64,000 bases of DNA. Source: UBA5209 sp034002865 (lineage in GTDB: Bacteria; Patescibacteriota; Dojkabacteria; SC72). The notes beneath the pieces were generated by a model. That model had not been told where the DNA came from, searched no databases, and worked only from the letters and a program-made list of their open reading frames with translations. Shown piece by piece: positions 1 to 8,046 of the stretch. A program made the translations under genes and the position numbers. The stretch's first letter is position 1, and each line of letters opens with the position of its first letter. The stretch lies in contig JAVEZR010000001.1 in assembly GCA_034002865.1 (NCBI GenBank), positions 53,751-117,750 of the forward strand, read 5' to 3'.

Positions 1-7
1 GAGTTTT

Positions 8-1912
8 TTGAATAAAAGTAAGCAAATACTAAAATCTATAGAGATTTTACTTCTAGGAGTTGCGATTTTAACTATCCTAAGCATGTTATCTTTCTTTAAG
101 GTAGATATATTTAGCTGGATACCATATTTAAAACATTTCTTTATCGTAGGACTACCACTTACATTTTCACTGAAGGAAATACTCCTTATCTCTGGGAGTT
201 CAATATTCTTAAGTATAGCTTTGATAATTAACTACCTTGGAGAACATAAATATCAAAGGGTTTTACTACCTTTTGGAACTCTTACTCTTGGTTTTATATC
301 AATCGTATTCTTTTCAATTAATCAGGGAATAGTAATCCCTATATTAATATTACTTGGAATTATATTAACCTCTCTACTTCTATTCGTTAAACTAGAAAAA
401 AAGTTTAATTTCTTTCCAGCCCTATTAGCAATCTTCTCTGTATTAACAATGGTATTCGCCGTTGGTTTTCAATACGAATCATTCAGAGATTCAATATTAG
501 GGTCCTCATTCGAAGTTATTTCACCTCTTAGTTTAGCTCCAGATATATCATGGAAAATCTCAAGCGGTGTTATTGTTGAAGACTTCTATAGGGGTCTAGT
601 TGGAATCGGTAACGAATCTTTCTCTTTAGCTTATAAGCTATTCAGACCTGCAACAGCATCAACAATTTCTCTCGGAAATGTTGATTTAAACTACGCTTCA
701 AGTGAGATTTTTACAACTCTCGCTAACCGAGGAATTATTGGGGTTATAGTTTGGATTCTTCTAGGAGTAGTACTACTTAAATCTTTAGTTTTGGATTTAA
801 CAGAGAACTTTAAGGATCAGAAAAGTCTTCTAGTGATAGCTCTTGAGATTAACGCTATTATATTTTTCTTAGCTTCTCTTTTTGTTCCATTTTCATTCCT
901 CCTTTACTTCCTTTTCAGTGTATCGGTACTTCTTCTACTAATATTGAAGAATGTTACTGAAAAGAATGAAGAGCAATTTCTACTTAAATTCTGGGCAGTA
1001 AATATTGGAGGACAATCAAAGGATATAAATAAGACGATTACAGGTATTAATTGGTTCTTTACATCTCTTCTAATTATACTTACCTTTGCAGGACTTCTTT
1101 CCTTAGGTAGTAAAACTCTCTCCTCTTTATACATCGTAAGGGCTGAAGCGTACAGCATAGAGGAGAGTAAAAAATATGAAAGCAAACAGGAGGTTACATT
1201 TGAGCAAAGAGAGGAGTTCTTTAATAGATTAATATCGTATTACTACAAAGCTCTACGATATGATTCTTCTAATCCAATAGCAAATAGAAAGGCCAGTGCC
1301 TCTGCATTAGAGATTATGGCAGTATTAAGTGAAAGTTATCAGAAAGCATCAGAGAGCGAGAAGTCTTCAATACTTTCTGAAATCTCAAACTGGAAAAATA
1401 TCTCTATAGATTTATCAAAAGAAGCAATCAGTACCTCCTCGTATACATATACCAACTGGTATAACAGGGCTTCCATTTATATTGGATTTTTAAGTATAGG
1501 GCTTTCAGATTACAGTGAGGATGCCCTTTCTGCTTTGCAGTATTGTGTTAATCTAAATCCCCTAGACTATGAATCATACTATCGTGCTGGACAGATATAT
1601 ATGATTAAGGAAGACTATGAGAAAGCTTTATCAGCATTTAATAACGTTTTGAATATAAATGGACAGCATGTTCCATCTTTAGTTCTTTCAGCGAGAATAT
1701 TCAATGAGAATGGTGATACTAAGAATGCAATATCATTCCTTGAAGCAGCAAAGAAGATAATGGAGATAAATAAGCTAGAGGAAGATGATATGTATAGTAG
1801 CATTGTAGATAGCCTAAAAGAGTTAGGTGCAAATAATCCGGAGTTAAAAGAGAGTAGTGATGAGAAAAGTGAGAATTCTTTAACTAATGAATTTGAGCCA
1901 CTTGAGCCCTAA
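8..1912 (+). CDS. Multi-pass membrane protein with C-terminal TPRs, O-antigen polymerase/ligase-like
   Basis: About ten hydrophobic segments lie in residues 10-365. A loop around residues 175-205 (LVGIGNESF) resembles the G-x-G-x-x-x-F loop of Wzy/WaaL-type glycan polymerases and ligases. The last 250 residues are soluble and contain TPR-like helices (PLDYESYYRAGQIYMIKEDY, then a second unit). Family knowledge: many Patescibacteria encode Wzy_C-like proteins with such TPR tails, which probably act on surface glycans. The reading frame is open to the window edge, so the TTG start at position 8 is provisional and the gene may begin upstream. The 3' end overlaps the convergent ComF-like gene by 4 bases. 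The glycan role is inferred. Confidence 0.6.
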   Translation: MNKSKQILKSIEILLLGVAILTILSMLSFFKVDIFSWIPYLKHFFIVGLPLTFSLKEILLISGSSIFLSIALIINYLGEHKYQRVLLPFGTLTLGFISIVFFSINQGIVIPILILLGIILTSLLLFVKLEKKFNFFPALLAIFSVLTMVFAVGFQYESFRDSILGSSFEVISPLSLAPDISWKISSGVIVEDFYRGLVGIGNESFSLAYKLFRPATASTISLGNVDLNYASSEIFTTLANRGIIGVIVWILLGVVLLKSLVLDLTENFKDQKSLLVIALEINAIIFFLASLFVPFSFLLYFLFSVSVLLLLILKNVTEKNEEQFLLKFWAVNIGGQSKDINKTITGINWFFTSLLIILTFAGLLSLGSKTLSSLYIVRAEAYSIEESKKYESKQEVTFEQREEFFNRLISYYYKALRYDSSNPIANRKASASALEIMAVLSESYQKASESEKSSILSEISNWKNISIDLSKEAISTSSYTYTNWYNRASIYIGFLSIGLSDYSEDALSALQYCVNLNPLDYESYYRAGQIYMIKEDYEKALSAFNNVLNINGQHVPSLVLSARIFNENGDTKNAISFLEAAKKIMEINKLEEDDMYSSIVDSLKELGANNPELKESSDEKSENSLTNEFEPLEP

Positions 1913-2433
1913 AAGAGAGTTATTAATACAACCTCTTTTATACTCTTTCTCTTTATATTCTCTATTTCTTTCTTTAATATATCTATACTTTCTAAAGTTT
2001 CTCCTACTAAGATTATCCTTCCTTTCCCCCTCTCTTTGCTTAAGGAAGTAGCTAGGTACCTATTAAGATTGAATGCTTCCTTACTCTTAGAATGTATTGG
2101 ATATATTACTGACTTAGATATCATTCCCTCTAGCTTAGAATATTTAATAAGCTTAAAAAGTAAATATCTATATATACTGTAGATATTAAGAACCTTTTTT
2201 TTCTCTAACTCTCTTAAATATTTATCTCCAATATTCCATCCCTTAATAGAGAGAATAGGGATATCGCTAAATGAACACCCCTTATGAGTAACTCCATTTG
2301 TAGATATTCTTTTGCATACACAGCATGCGGGAAGAGCTTTAGGTATATGTAGTAGGCAGTAATCGCATATTTCATAACCTACACGAGAGCAGAGAATACA
2401 CTGAGGGGGAAATATATGGTCTAGAAGTGGCAT
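1909..2433 (-). CDS. ComF-like protein, short, with degenerate phosphoribosyltransferase loop
   Basis: The N-terminus has the double zinc-ribbon of ComF/GntX proteins: C12xxC15 and C23xxC26, then CVCK near residues 38-41 and a further Cys near 53. The C-terminal half should be a phosphoribosyltransferase-like domain, but the PRPP loop, normally VDDV-x-T-T-G, reads ILVGETLESID. It therefore lacks the acidic pair and the TTG. At 174 residues it is shorter than usual ComF (about 220-240). ComF assists DNA uptake in competent bacteria, but no other competence gene is visible here. The gene diverges from murJ. A perfect TATAAT at 2439-2444 lies 5 bases before the ATG, suggesting a leaderless transcript. 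Confidence 0.7.
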   Translation of the reverse strand: MPLLDHIFPPQCILCSRVGYEICDYCLLHIPKALPACCVCKRISTNGVTHKGCSFSDIPILSIKGWNIGDKYLRELEKKKVLNIYSIYRYLLFKLIKYSKLEGMISKSVIYPIHSKSKEAFNLNRYLATSLSKERGKGRIILVGETLESIDILKKEIENIKRKSIKEVVLITLF

Positions 2434-2438
2434 ATCAT

Positions 2439-2444
2439 ATTATA
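2439..2444 (-). promoter_or_regulatory. -10 box of the ComF-like gene
   Basis: TATAAT on the minus strand with 5 bases between its last base and the ATG. No convincing -35 was found. The predicted transcript begins at or next to the start codon. Confidence 0.5.
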
Positions 2445-2464
2445 CATTCCTATTATTAAAAAAT

Positions 2465-2493
2465 TTGATTAATGTTTACATTTCCATTATGAT
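2465..2493 (+). promoter_or_regulatory. Promoter of murJ
   Basis: TTGATT (2465-2470), 17-base spacer, TATGAT (2488-2493). Transcription would start near 2500, giving a leader of about 30 bases before the GTG start of murJ. Confidence 0.5.
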
Positions 2494-2529
2494 ATTATTC
2501 GCTAATTACATATTGATAAAGGGATAATA

Positions 2530-4299
2530 GTGATAAAGAAAAACAGTGTTTTTACAGTAATGTTTATTCTCCTTGTAACGAAGATATTGGGCTTTTGGAA
2601 GCTTAGAATCTTTGCTCAAATGTTTGGAGCTTCTCATGAGTTAGATATCTTCTGGGCGGCCTTTACTATCCCTGACATTATCTTCATGGTGCTTGTTGCA
2701 GGCTCTATCAACGCCGCAATAATACCGATACTCTCAGAGGTATTGTATGATAAAGGCAAGAAGAGTTTTAACAAACTCTTTCAGCAGCTAACTGCTATCT
2801 TCTTTGCACTAACCTTTGTCTCATTACTCTTAGCTCTGTTATTCGCACCTCAGATTACTACCTGGATAGTTTCTAATAACTATGCACATACAGTATTTAA
2901 TATGTCGTATCGTATATCCTCTACTGATTATGATCTCTTTATTCAACTATTTAGGATAGGGTTACTATCTCCACTATTCCTTAGTGTAAGTGGCTTTGTA
3001 ACTGCATATTTACAAGTAAGAAGGCAGTTCTTTGTTACAACCCTTGCACCTCTGTTTTATAACTTAGCAATGATTATCGGTACATATGTATTAGTCCTAT
3101 ATACAGATTTAGGTGTTGTTGGTATCGCTATCTCTGCAGTTATTGGATCATTAATTCATCTCCTTATACAAATACCTCATCTATTAAAATATTATAAAAC
3201 AGATAACTATTTACTGTTTGATATTAAATCACTAGTAAGAGAACCAAACATTGTTAGAGCATTTAGGTTAGCACTACCCAGAATGTTAGGAGTGTTAGGA
3301 GAACAGTTCAATACCATCGTAAATACCTTTATCAGTTTCACACTTACAGCAGGAGCATTGAGTGCATACAGATTTGCATACAGTCTACATCTCTTCCCAA
3401 TTAACATTATCGGAAGTGCAGTAGCACAAGTAGCACTACCTGATCTAGCTAAATATTCCTGTAAAAATGAAGATGAGAAGTTTAAGAAGGTGTTCAATGA
3501 GTCTATACAACTCTCCTTGTATCTCATATTCCCAATAGTCGCTATTATGCTAATACTAAGATTACCTCTTGTACGTCTAATCTACGGTACAGGAGCATTT
3601 GACTGGCAAGATACCATCTTAACATCATGGACCTTAGCTCTTCTCTCTATCTCTGTAATAGGTCAAACTGTTGTTCAGATATTACTAAGAGCTTTCTACG
3701 CTCTTAAAGATACATGGATGCCCCTTATCGCTATCACTGTAGGTATACTAACCAATCTCTTAGGAGCATATCTCTTTACAAATTTCTTTAGTCATTACTA
3801 CGACTGGAGGCCAATACTTGAACAGGTATGGATTCAGGTAGCACAGGCTAACGGTAATGGAGTTATGTCTGTACTTAAATCTTTCTTAGGAGATATTTAC
3901 AGCTGGAGTACAACAAGAGGAGATTCTAATCTTGCAGTAGGAGGTTTAGCATTAAGTTTAAGTGTCTCATACTTCTTACAGATGATATTAGCAGCATTCT
4001 TACTAAACAAAAAAAGGGCCGTTATCTCATGGCAAGAAACCATATATCCAACCCTTCTTAAAACTCTTAATACCTTAATAATGATGTTAGGAATGTACTT
4101 TGTATTCAGACTCTTTGACTTCCAACTAGATACTAGTAGGACAGTATATGTAATTGTACTTACAGTAATAACCTCTCTGTATGGAGCCCTATCATATCTC
4201 GTAGGTTCTAAGATTTTCTCTCCGGGTGAATTCTCTAAGGTAGAAGATATGCTCAAGGGTTTTAGAAAGAGATTTAGTAATGGAAATAATTTAACATAG
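2530..4299 (+). CDS. murJ: Lipid II flippase MurJ
   Basis: A 589-residue polytopic protein of the MATE/MviN superfamily that moves lipid-linked peptidoglycan precursor across the cytoplasmic membrane. The family's N-terminal pattern is present (TKILGFWKLRIFAQMFG, as in the SR-x-LGx-R-x-x-x-x-A-x-x-FG block), followed by DIFWAAFTIPDI and paired helices to the end. Around residues 420-460 there is a family-atypical loop (YDWRPILEQVW onward). The start is GTG at 2530, the first in-frame start after the promoter. A second possible start is ATG at 2560. The next gene follows after 6 bases and is probably co-transcribed. It fits the MltG, LCP and sortase genes of the window and implies a peptidoglycan wall. 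Confidence 0.92.
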   Translation: MIKKNSVFTVMFILLVTKILGFWKLRIFAQMFGASHELDIFWAAFTIPDIIFMVLVAGSINAAIIPILSEVLYDKGKKSFNKLFQQLTAIFFALTFVSLLLALLFAPQITTWIVSNNYAHTVFNMSYRISSTDYDLFIQLFRIGLLSPLFLSVSGFVTAYLQVRRQFFVTTLAPLFYNLAMIIGTYVLVLYTDLGVVGIAISAVIGSLIHLLIQIPHLLKYYKTDNYLLFDIKSLVREPNIVRAFRLALPRMLGVLGEQFNTIVNTFISFTLTAGALSAYRFAYSLHLFPINIIGSAVAQVALPDLAKYSCKNEDEKFKKVFNESIQLSLYLIFPIVAIMLILRLPLVRLIYGTGAFDWQDTILTSWTLALLSISVIGQTVVQILLRAFYALKDTWMPLIAITVGILTNLLGAYLFTNFFSHYYDWRPILEQVWIQVAQANGNGVMSVLKSFLGDIYSWSTTRGDSNLAVGGLALSLSVSYFLQMILAAFLLNKKRAVISWQETIYPTLLKTLNTLIMMLGMYFVFRLFDFQLDTSRTVYVIVLTVITSLYGALSYLVGSKIFSPGEFSKVEDMLKGFRKRFSNGNNLT

Positions 4300-4305
4300 T
4301 TTGAT

Positions 4306-4908
4306 GTGAAGAGATTTTTCAAATTCCTCTTTCTCTTAATATTAATATCTGCCATCCTCCTTCTAGGAGCTGTATTTCTGTTTATAAATAGGTATAACAC
4401 ATGGGAGAAAGAGTTCGAGCAAAGCCTTGTATCCAGCAACCTAGTAATACCTGGTAATCCTTTGGAACAGGATATAGAGGAAAAGATTGTAAGATTTACA
4501 CTCTCAGCTGAGAGTACAGATTCCTTAGTACTGACAACTCGTGAGGTAGGAGAGCTTACTCTTGTTGTATTACAAGATTACCTTAAAGAAGATATTCAAG
4601 TAAGTAAAATATATATTGAACCAAACAGTAGAGTCTGGAATATATATGCTAAGGTTAATTACAGAAAGCTCTCTCTTTGGATGTCTGTAGATGTTAATAA
4701 GGATAATATGCAAACAGCCCAGCTATATATTACAGAGGTTAAGATAGGGCCATATTCGATAGGGAGAGTAGGTAATATGATTGAAATGATAAATAGCGGT
4801 ATTGCGAACTCTCTACTTACTGTAAATGAGAATGGTTTCTCTGGAAGGTATTTAGAAAACATTGAACTTTTAGAGGACGCCCTTGTCATAAAGGGGTATA
4901 GATATTGA
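4306..4908 (+). CDS. Membrane-anchored protein of unknown function
   Basis: A 200-residue protein with one N-terminal membrane segment (residues 4-27, FKFLFLLILISAILLLGAVF) and an extracytoplasmic remainder rich in beta-type sequence. The alternation of hydrophobic residues in VWNIYAKVNYRKLSLWMSVD suggests an SRPBCC- or lipid-binding-like sheet, but no family was recognised. GTG at 4306 is chosen because the out-of-frame ATG at 4304 is followed at once by a stop. It lies 6 bases after murJ, so it is probably translated from the same mRNA. The TGA stop overlaps the TTGACA of the groESL promoter. Confidence 0.65.
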   Translation: MKRFFKFLFLLILISAILLLGAVFLFINRYNTWEKEFEQSLVSSNLVIPGNPLEQDIEEKIVRFTLSAESTDSLVLTTREVGELTLVVLQDYLKEDIQVSKIYIEPNSRVWNIYAKVNYRKLSLWMSVDVNKDNMQTAQLYITEVKIGPYSIGRVGNMIEMINSGIANSLLTVNENGFSGRYLENIELLEDALVIKGYRY

Positions 4909-4933
4909 CAATTCTTCTCTGACTCTCTAAAAT
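4905..4933 (+). promoter_or_regulatory. Promoter of groES-groEL
   Basis: TTGACA (4905-4910), exactly 17 bases, TAAAAT (4928-4933): near-perfect housekeeping sigma-70-type elements. Predicted start near 4940, inside the CIRCE-like element. Confidence 0.85.
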
Positions 4934-4935
4934 CA

Positions 4936-4962
4936 TTAGCAGTCTCTTTTTACATTTGCTAA
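4936..4962 (+). promoter_or_regulatory. CIRCE-like HrcA operator of groESL
   Basis: TTAGCAGTC, 9 bases, ATTTGCTAA. The CIRCE consensus is TTAGCACTC-N9-GAGTGCTAA; the left arm matches 8/9, the right arm 6/9, and the 9-9-9 architecture is exact. It sits over the predicted transcription start, the usual place for HrcA repression of chaperonin genes. The hrcA gene itself is not in the window. Confidence 0.7.
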
Positions 4963-4984
4963 ATAATTTATCAAACAAATTCAT

Positions 4985-5287
4985 ATGTCTAGTAATATAA
5001 AAATTACACCATTGGGTAGAAGAGTTGTAGTTAAACCCCAAGATATCCAGGAGAAAACCCCAGGAGGCTTAGTCATACCACCTAATGCAGCAGAAGAGAA
5101 AAGGCCAGCCTTTGGAGAAGTTGTTAAGTTAGGAATTGGAAAGGATAAAGAAGGAAAGGCTTTAAAGTTTGATGTTAAGGTTGGTGACTTAGTATATTTT
5201 AAAAAATACACCCCAGAGGAAATAGAGGTAGATGGAGAAGAGTATTTAATACTTGAATCAGAAGATATCCTCGCTATCGTCAAGTAA
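4985..5287 (+). CDS. groES: Co-chaperonin GroES
   Basis: A 100-residue GroES/Hsp10 of normal length: N-terminal ITPLGRRVVVKP, mobile-loop region with TPGGLVIPPNA, C-terminal EEYLILESEDILAIV. It caps GroEL and closes the folding chamber in the cytoplasm. It is the first gene of a two-gene operon, 30 bases before groEL, behind a strong promoter and a CIRCE-like site, so heat-shock control by HrcA is likely. No Shine-Dalgarno is visible before the ATG although the mRNA should have a leader of about 45 bases. Confidence 0.97.
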   Translation: MSSNIKITPLGRRVVVKPQDIQEKTPGGLVIPPNAAEEKRPAFGEVVKLGIGKDKEGKALKFDVKVGDLVYFKKYTPEEIEVDGEEYLILESEDILAIVK

Positions 5288-5317
5288 CTTAGATTAAATT
5301 TTTAGTAATAAATAAGT

Positions 5318-6940
5318 ATGTCAAAATCAATAATATACGATGAAGAGGCAAGAAAAGCACTAAAAGCAGGAGTAGATATAATTGCAAATGCAGTTAAAAC
5401 AACATTAGGTCCTAAGGGAAGAAATGTAGCCATAGCAAAGAGCTTCGGTTCTCAAACAGTAACTAAAGATGGTGTTACTGTTGCAAAAGAGATAGAAGAT
5501 AAAGATCCTTTTAAAAATGTAGGAATAGAAATGATGAAAGAGGCATCCAGAAAGGTAAATGATTTAGCAGGAGATGGTACAACTACTGTAATAGTTTTAG
5601 CACAAGCAATTGTTAATGCAGGTTTTAGGAATGTTGCTGCAGGTTCTAATCCAATAGCTCTTAAGAGAGGTTTAGATAAGGGTGTAGAGATAGTTGTTAA
5701 AGCTCTTCAGAAATCAGCAAAGATGATTAACAGTAAGGAAGAGATATCCCAGGTAGCAACAATATCCTCTAACAATGACAAAGAGTTAGGAACGATGATT
5801 GGAGATGTATTTGAGAAGGTTGGTAAAGATGGTGTGATTACTGTAGAAGAAGCGAAAGGTTTTCTTGATGAGATTGAATATACAGAGGGTATGCAATTTG
5901 ATCAGGGATATGTAAGTTCTTACTTTGTAACAGACTCAGAGAGCCAAGAGGCAGTTATGGAAAACCCATATGTATTTGTTACAGACAAAAAACTTTCTAG
6001 TCTTCAAGAGATTCAAGCTATTGCAGAGAAGGTATTAGCTGCAGCAGATAGACCATTAGTTATAATTGCAGATGATATCGAGAATCAAGCATTAGCAACA
6101 TTGGTAGTTAACAAGTTAAGAGGTACTCTTAATGTAGTTGCAGTAAAAGCACCAGGCTTTGGAGATAGGAAGAAAGAGATATTAAAAGATATAGCAATAC
6201 TAACAGGGGCAGCATATATCTCAGATGAAATTGGTAAAACATTGGATAGTGTTGATTTAACAGATTTAGGTAGTGCAAAGAAATTTATAATTAATAAAGA
6301 GAAGACTGTCATAGTAGAAGGCTTAGGTAAGCAATCTGAAATTAAGAAAAGGGTTGCAGAAATTAAAGCACAGATAGAATCTACTACATCTGATTATGAC
6401 AAAGAGAAACTACAAGAGAGATTAGCAAAGATAGCAGGAGGAGTTGCAGTAATAAAAGTAGGAGCAGCTTCAGAGGTAGAGGCTAAAGAGAAGAAGCAGA
6501 GAGTAGAGGATGCTATTAATGCAACTAGAGCAGCTATTGAAGAGGGTGTTGTAGTAGGTGGTGGTTTAGCACTGCATAACATTAAGTCTGCACTAGATAA
6601 AACATCTCTTAGTGATCCCGATGAACAGTTAGGAATAGAGATACTTAGAGGTATACTTAGTGAACCTTTAAAGCAGATAGCTCAGAATGCTGGTAAAGAT
6701 GGTGCAGTCATTGCATCTAACTGTCATGATAATATTGGATATGATGCTAAAATAGATGAATATGTAGATATGCTTGAAACAGGAATAATTGATCCTGTTA
6801 AGGTAACAAGATTAGCACTTGTAAATGCATCTTCCGTAGGTACTATGCTAATTACAACAGAGGCGGTTGTAGCAGAAATACCTGAGGAGAAATCTCAGAG
6901 TCAAATTCCTGATATGTCAGGTATGCAAGGAATGATGTAA
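5318..6940 (+). CDS. groEL: Chaperonin GroEL
   Basis: A 540-residue group I chaperonin. The ATP-binding blocks TTLGPKGRNV and GDGTTTVIVLAQ are present, as are the apical segment VGKDGVITVEEAKG and a Met/Gly tail (MSGMQGMM) typical of GroEL. Length equals that of other bacterial GroEL. It forms the ATP-driven folding chamber with GroES. It shares the groES promoter and operator and ends at a clear intrinsic terminator at 6952. Nothing degenerate was noticed. Confidence 0.98.
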   Translation: MSKSIIYDEEARKALKAGVDIIANAVKTTLGPKGRNVAIAKSFGSQTVTKDGVTVAKEIEDKDPFKNVGIEMMKEASRKVNDLAGDGTTTVIVLAQAIVNAGFRNVAAGSNPIALKRGLDKGVEIVVKALQKSAKMINSKEEISQVATISSNNDKELGTMIGDVFEKVGKDGVITVEEAKGFLDEIEYTEGMQFDQGYVSSYFVTDSESQEAVMENPYVFVTDKKLSSLQEIQAIAEKVLAAADRPLVIIADDIENQALATLVVNKLRGTLNVVAVKAPGFGDRKKEILKDIAILTGAAYISDEIGKTLDSVDLTDLGSAKKFIINKEKTVIVEGLGKQSEIKKRVAEIKAQIESTTSDYDKEKLQERLAKIAGGVAVIKVGAASEVEAKEKKQRVEDAINATRAAIEEGVVVGGGLALHNIKSALDKTSLSDPDEQLGIEILRGILSEPLKQIAQNAGKDGAVIASNCHDNIGYDAKIDEYVDMLETGIIDPVKVTRLALVNASSVGTMLITTEAVVAEIPEEKSQSQIPDMSGMQGMM

Positions 6941-6951
6941 TTAGAATGATT

Positions 6952-6976
6952 AAGACCCCAGTAATGGGGTCTTTTT
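6952..6976 (+). terminator. Intrinsic terminator of groESL
   Basis: Perfect 9-bp stem AAGACCCCA / TGGGGTCTT with loop GTAA, followed by TTTC and more T. It lies between groEL and the end of the convergent regulator gene. Confidence 0.9.
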
Positions 6977-6979
6977 CTT

Positions 6980-7519
<540 letters not shown>

Positions 7520-7527
7520 GTTTAAGA

Positions 7528-7533
7528 ATTCTA
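7528..7533 (-). promoter_or_regulatory. -10 box of the XRE regulator
   Basis: TAGAAT on the minus strand, 8 bases before the ATG. The 17 bases upstream are exactly the palindrome at 7534-7550, followed by a poor -35 (TACATC). Confidence 0.5.
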
Positions 7534-7550
7534 TTCTGTTGTAAACAGAA
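7534..7550. promoter_or_regulatory. Palindromic operator candidate
   Basis: TTCTGTT-GTA-AACAGAA, a perfect 7-bp inverted repeat with a 3-base centre. It fills the spacer between the putative -35 and -10 of the XRE regulator gene, a classic position for an autorepressor site. The matching protein is presumably the HTH protein next to it (inference). Confidence 0.6.
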
Positions 7551-7574
7551 GATGTATAGAAGAGGAGTTCTTCT

Positions 7575-8030
7575 TTATGAAATGATATTGATCCAATTCT
7601 CTTTTAACCACCGTCTGGATTTAGTATAGATATCTAATAACTCTCTCTTTTGAAATTCCTTCTTTATTACCCCACCCCTGTGTGGATGTCTATAAATTCT
7701 TTTAAGTGGGGAATTAAAACCATGTGTATAGTGGCATAGCTCATGTGCAATTGTAGATTTAATAACATACTCTGGTATTTCGTTAGTAGAAAAATACTTA
7801 GTAATGGTTATTAAAGAAACAGTAGGATCTTCAAAAACAGTATCTTCTAATTTAAGCCTTTTAATATATCTATGGAAAGTTTCCCTATCCTTCACCATCT
7901 TTATACTCCCTAACTGTCTTTTAGAAGCTTTACCATATTTAATAGCTACGACATTTAATCTAGGAACATCACAAAAATTGTTCTCCCAGAGGTCATATAG
8001 TAAATTTTCTAAATATTTGTTGTCTCTCAT
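7575..8030 (-). CDS. SprT-like/zincin metalloprotease
   Basis: A 151-residue soluble protein with the zinc-protease signature TIAHELCHYTHG (HExxH) near residue 93. A later RHPHRGG segment could supply the third ligand. This layout fits small SprT-like or YgjP-like peptidases. It is the first gene of a minus-strand pair with the XRE/S24 regulator, so it may process the regulator or another DNA-bound target (inference from context only). It diverges from the ABC exporter with just 16 bases between the start codons, which must hold both promoters. Confidence 0.65.
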   Translation of the reverse strand: MRDNKYLENLLYDLWENNFCDVPRLNVVAIKYGKASKRQLGSIKMVKDRETFHRYIKRLKLEDTVFEDPTVSLITITKYFSTNEIPEYVIKSTIAHELCHYTHGFNSPLKRIYRHPHRGGVIKKEFQKRELLDIYTKSRRWLKENWINIIS

Positions 8031-8046
8031 GTTATTATATTCTTAG
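8031..8046. promoter_or_regulatory. 16-base divergent promoter region
   Basis: Holds overlapping -10-like boxes on both strands: TATTAT (8033-8038, plus, 8 bases before the exporter ATG) and TATAAT (8034-8039, minus, 3 bases before the protease ATG). Initiation in either direction would be at or near the start codons. Confidence 0.4.

Noticed and set aside
4981..5283. Long antisense frame over groES
   Set aside because: It mirrors groES on the other strand, with Ser/Pro-rich composition typical of a shadow frame and no promoter of its own.
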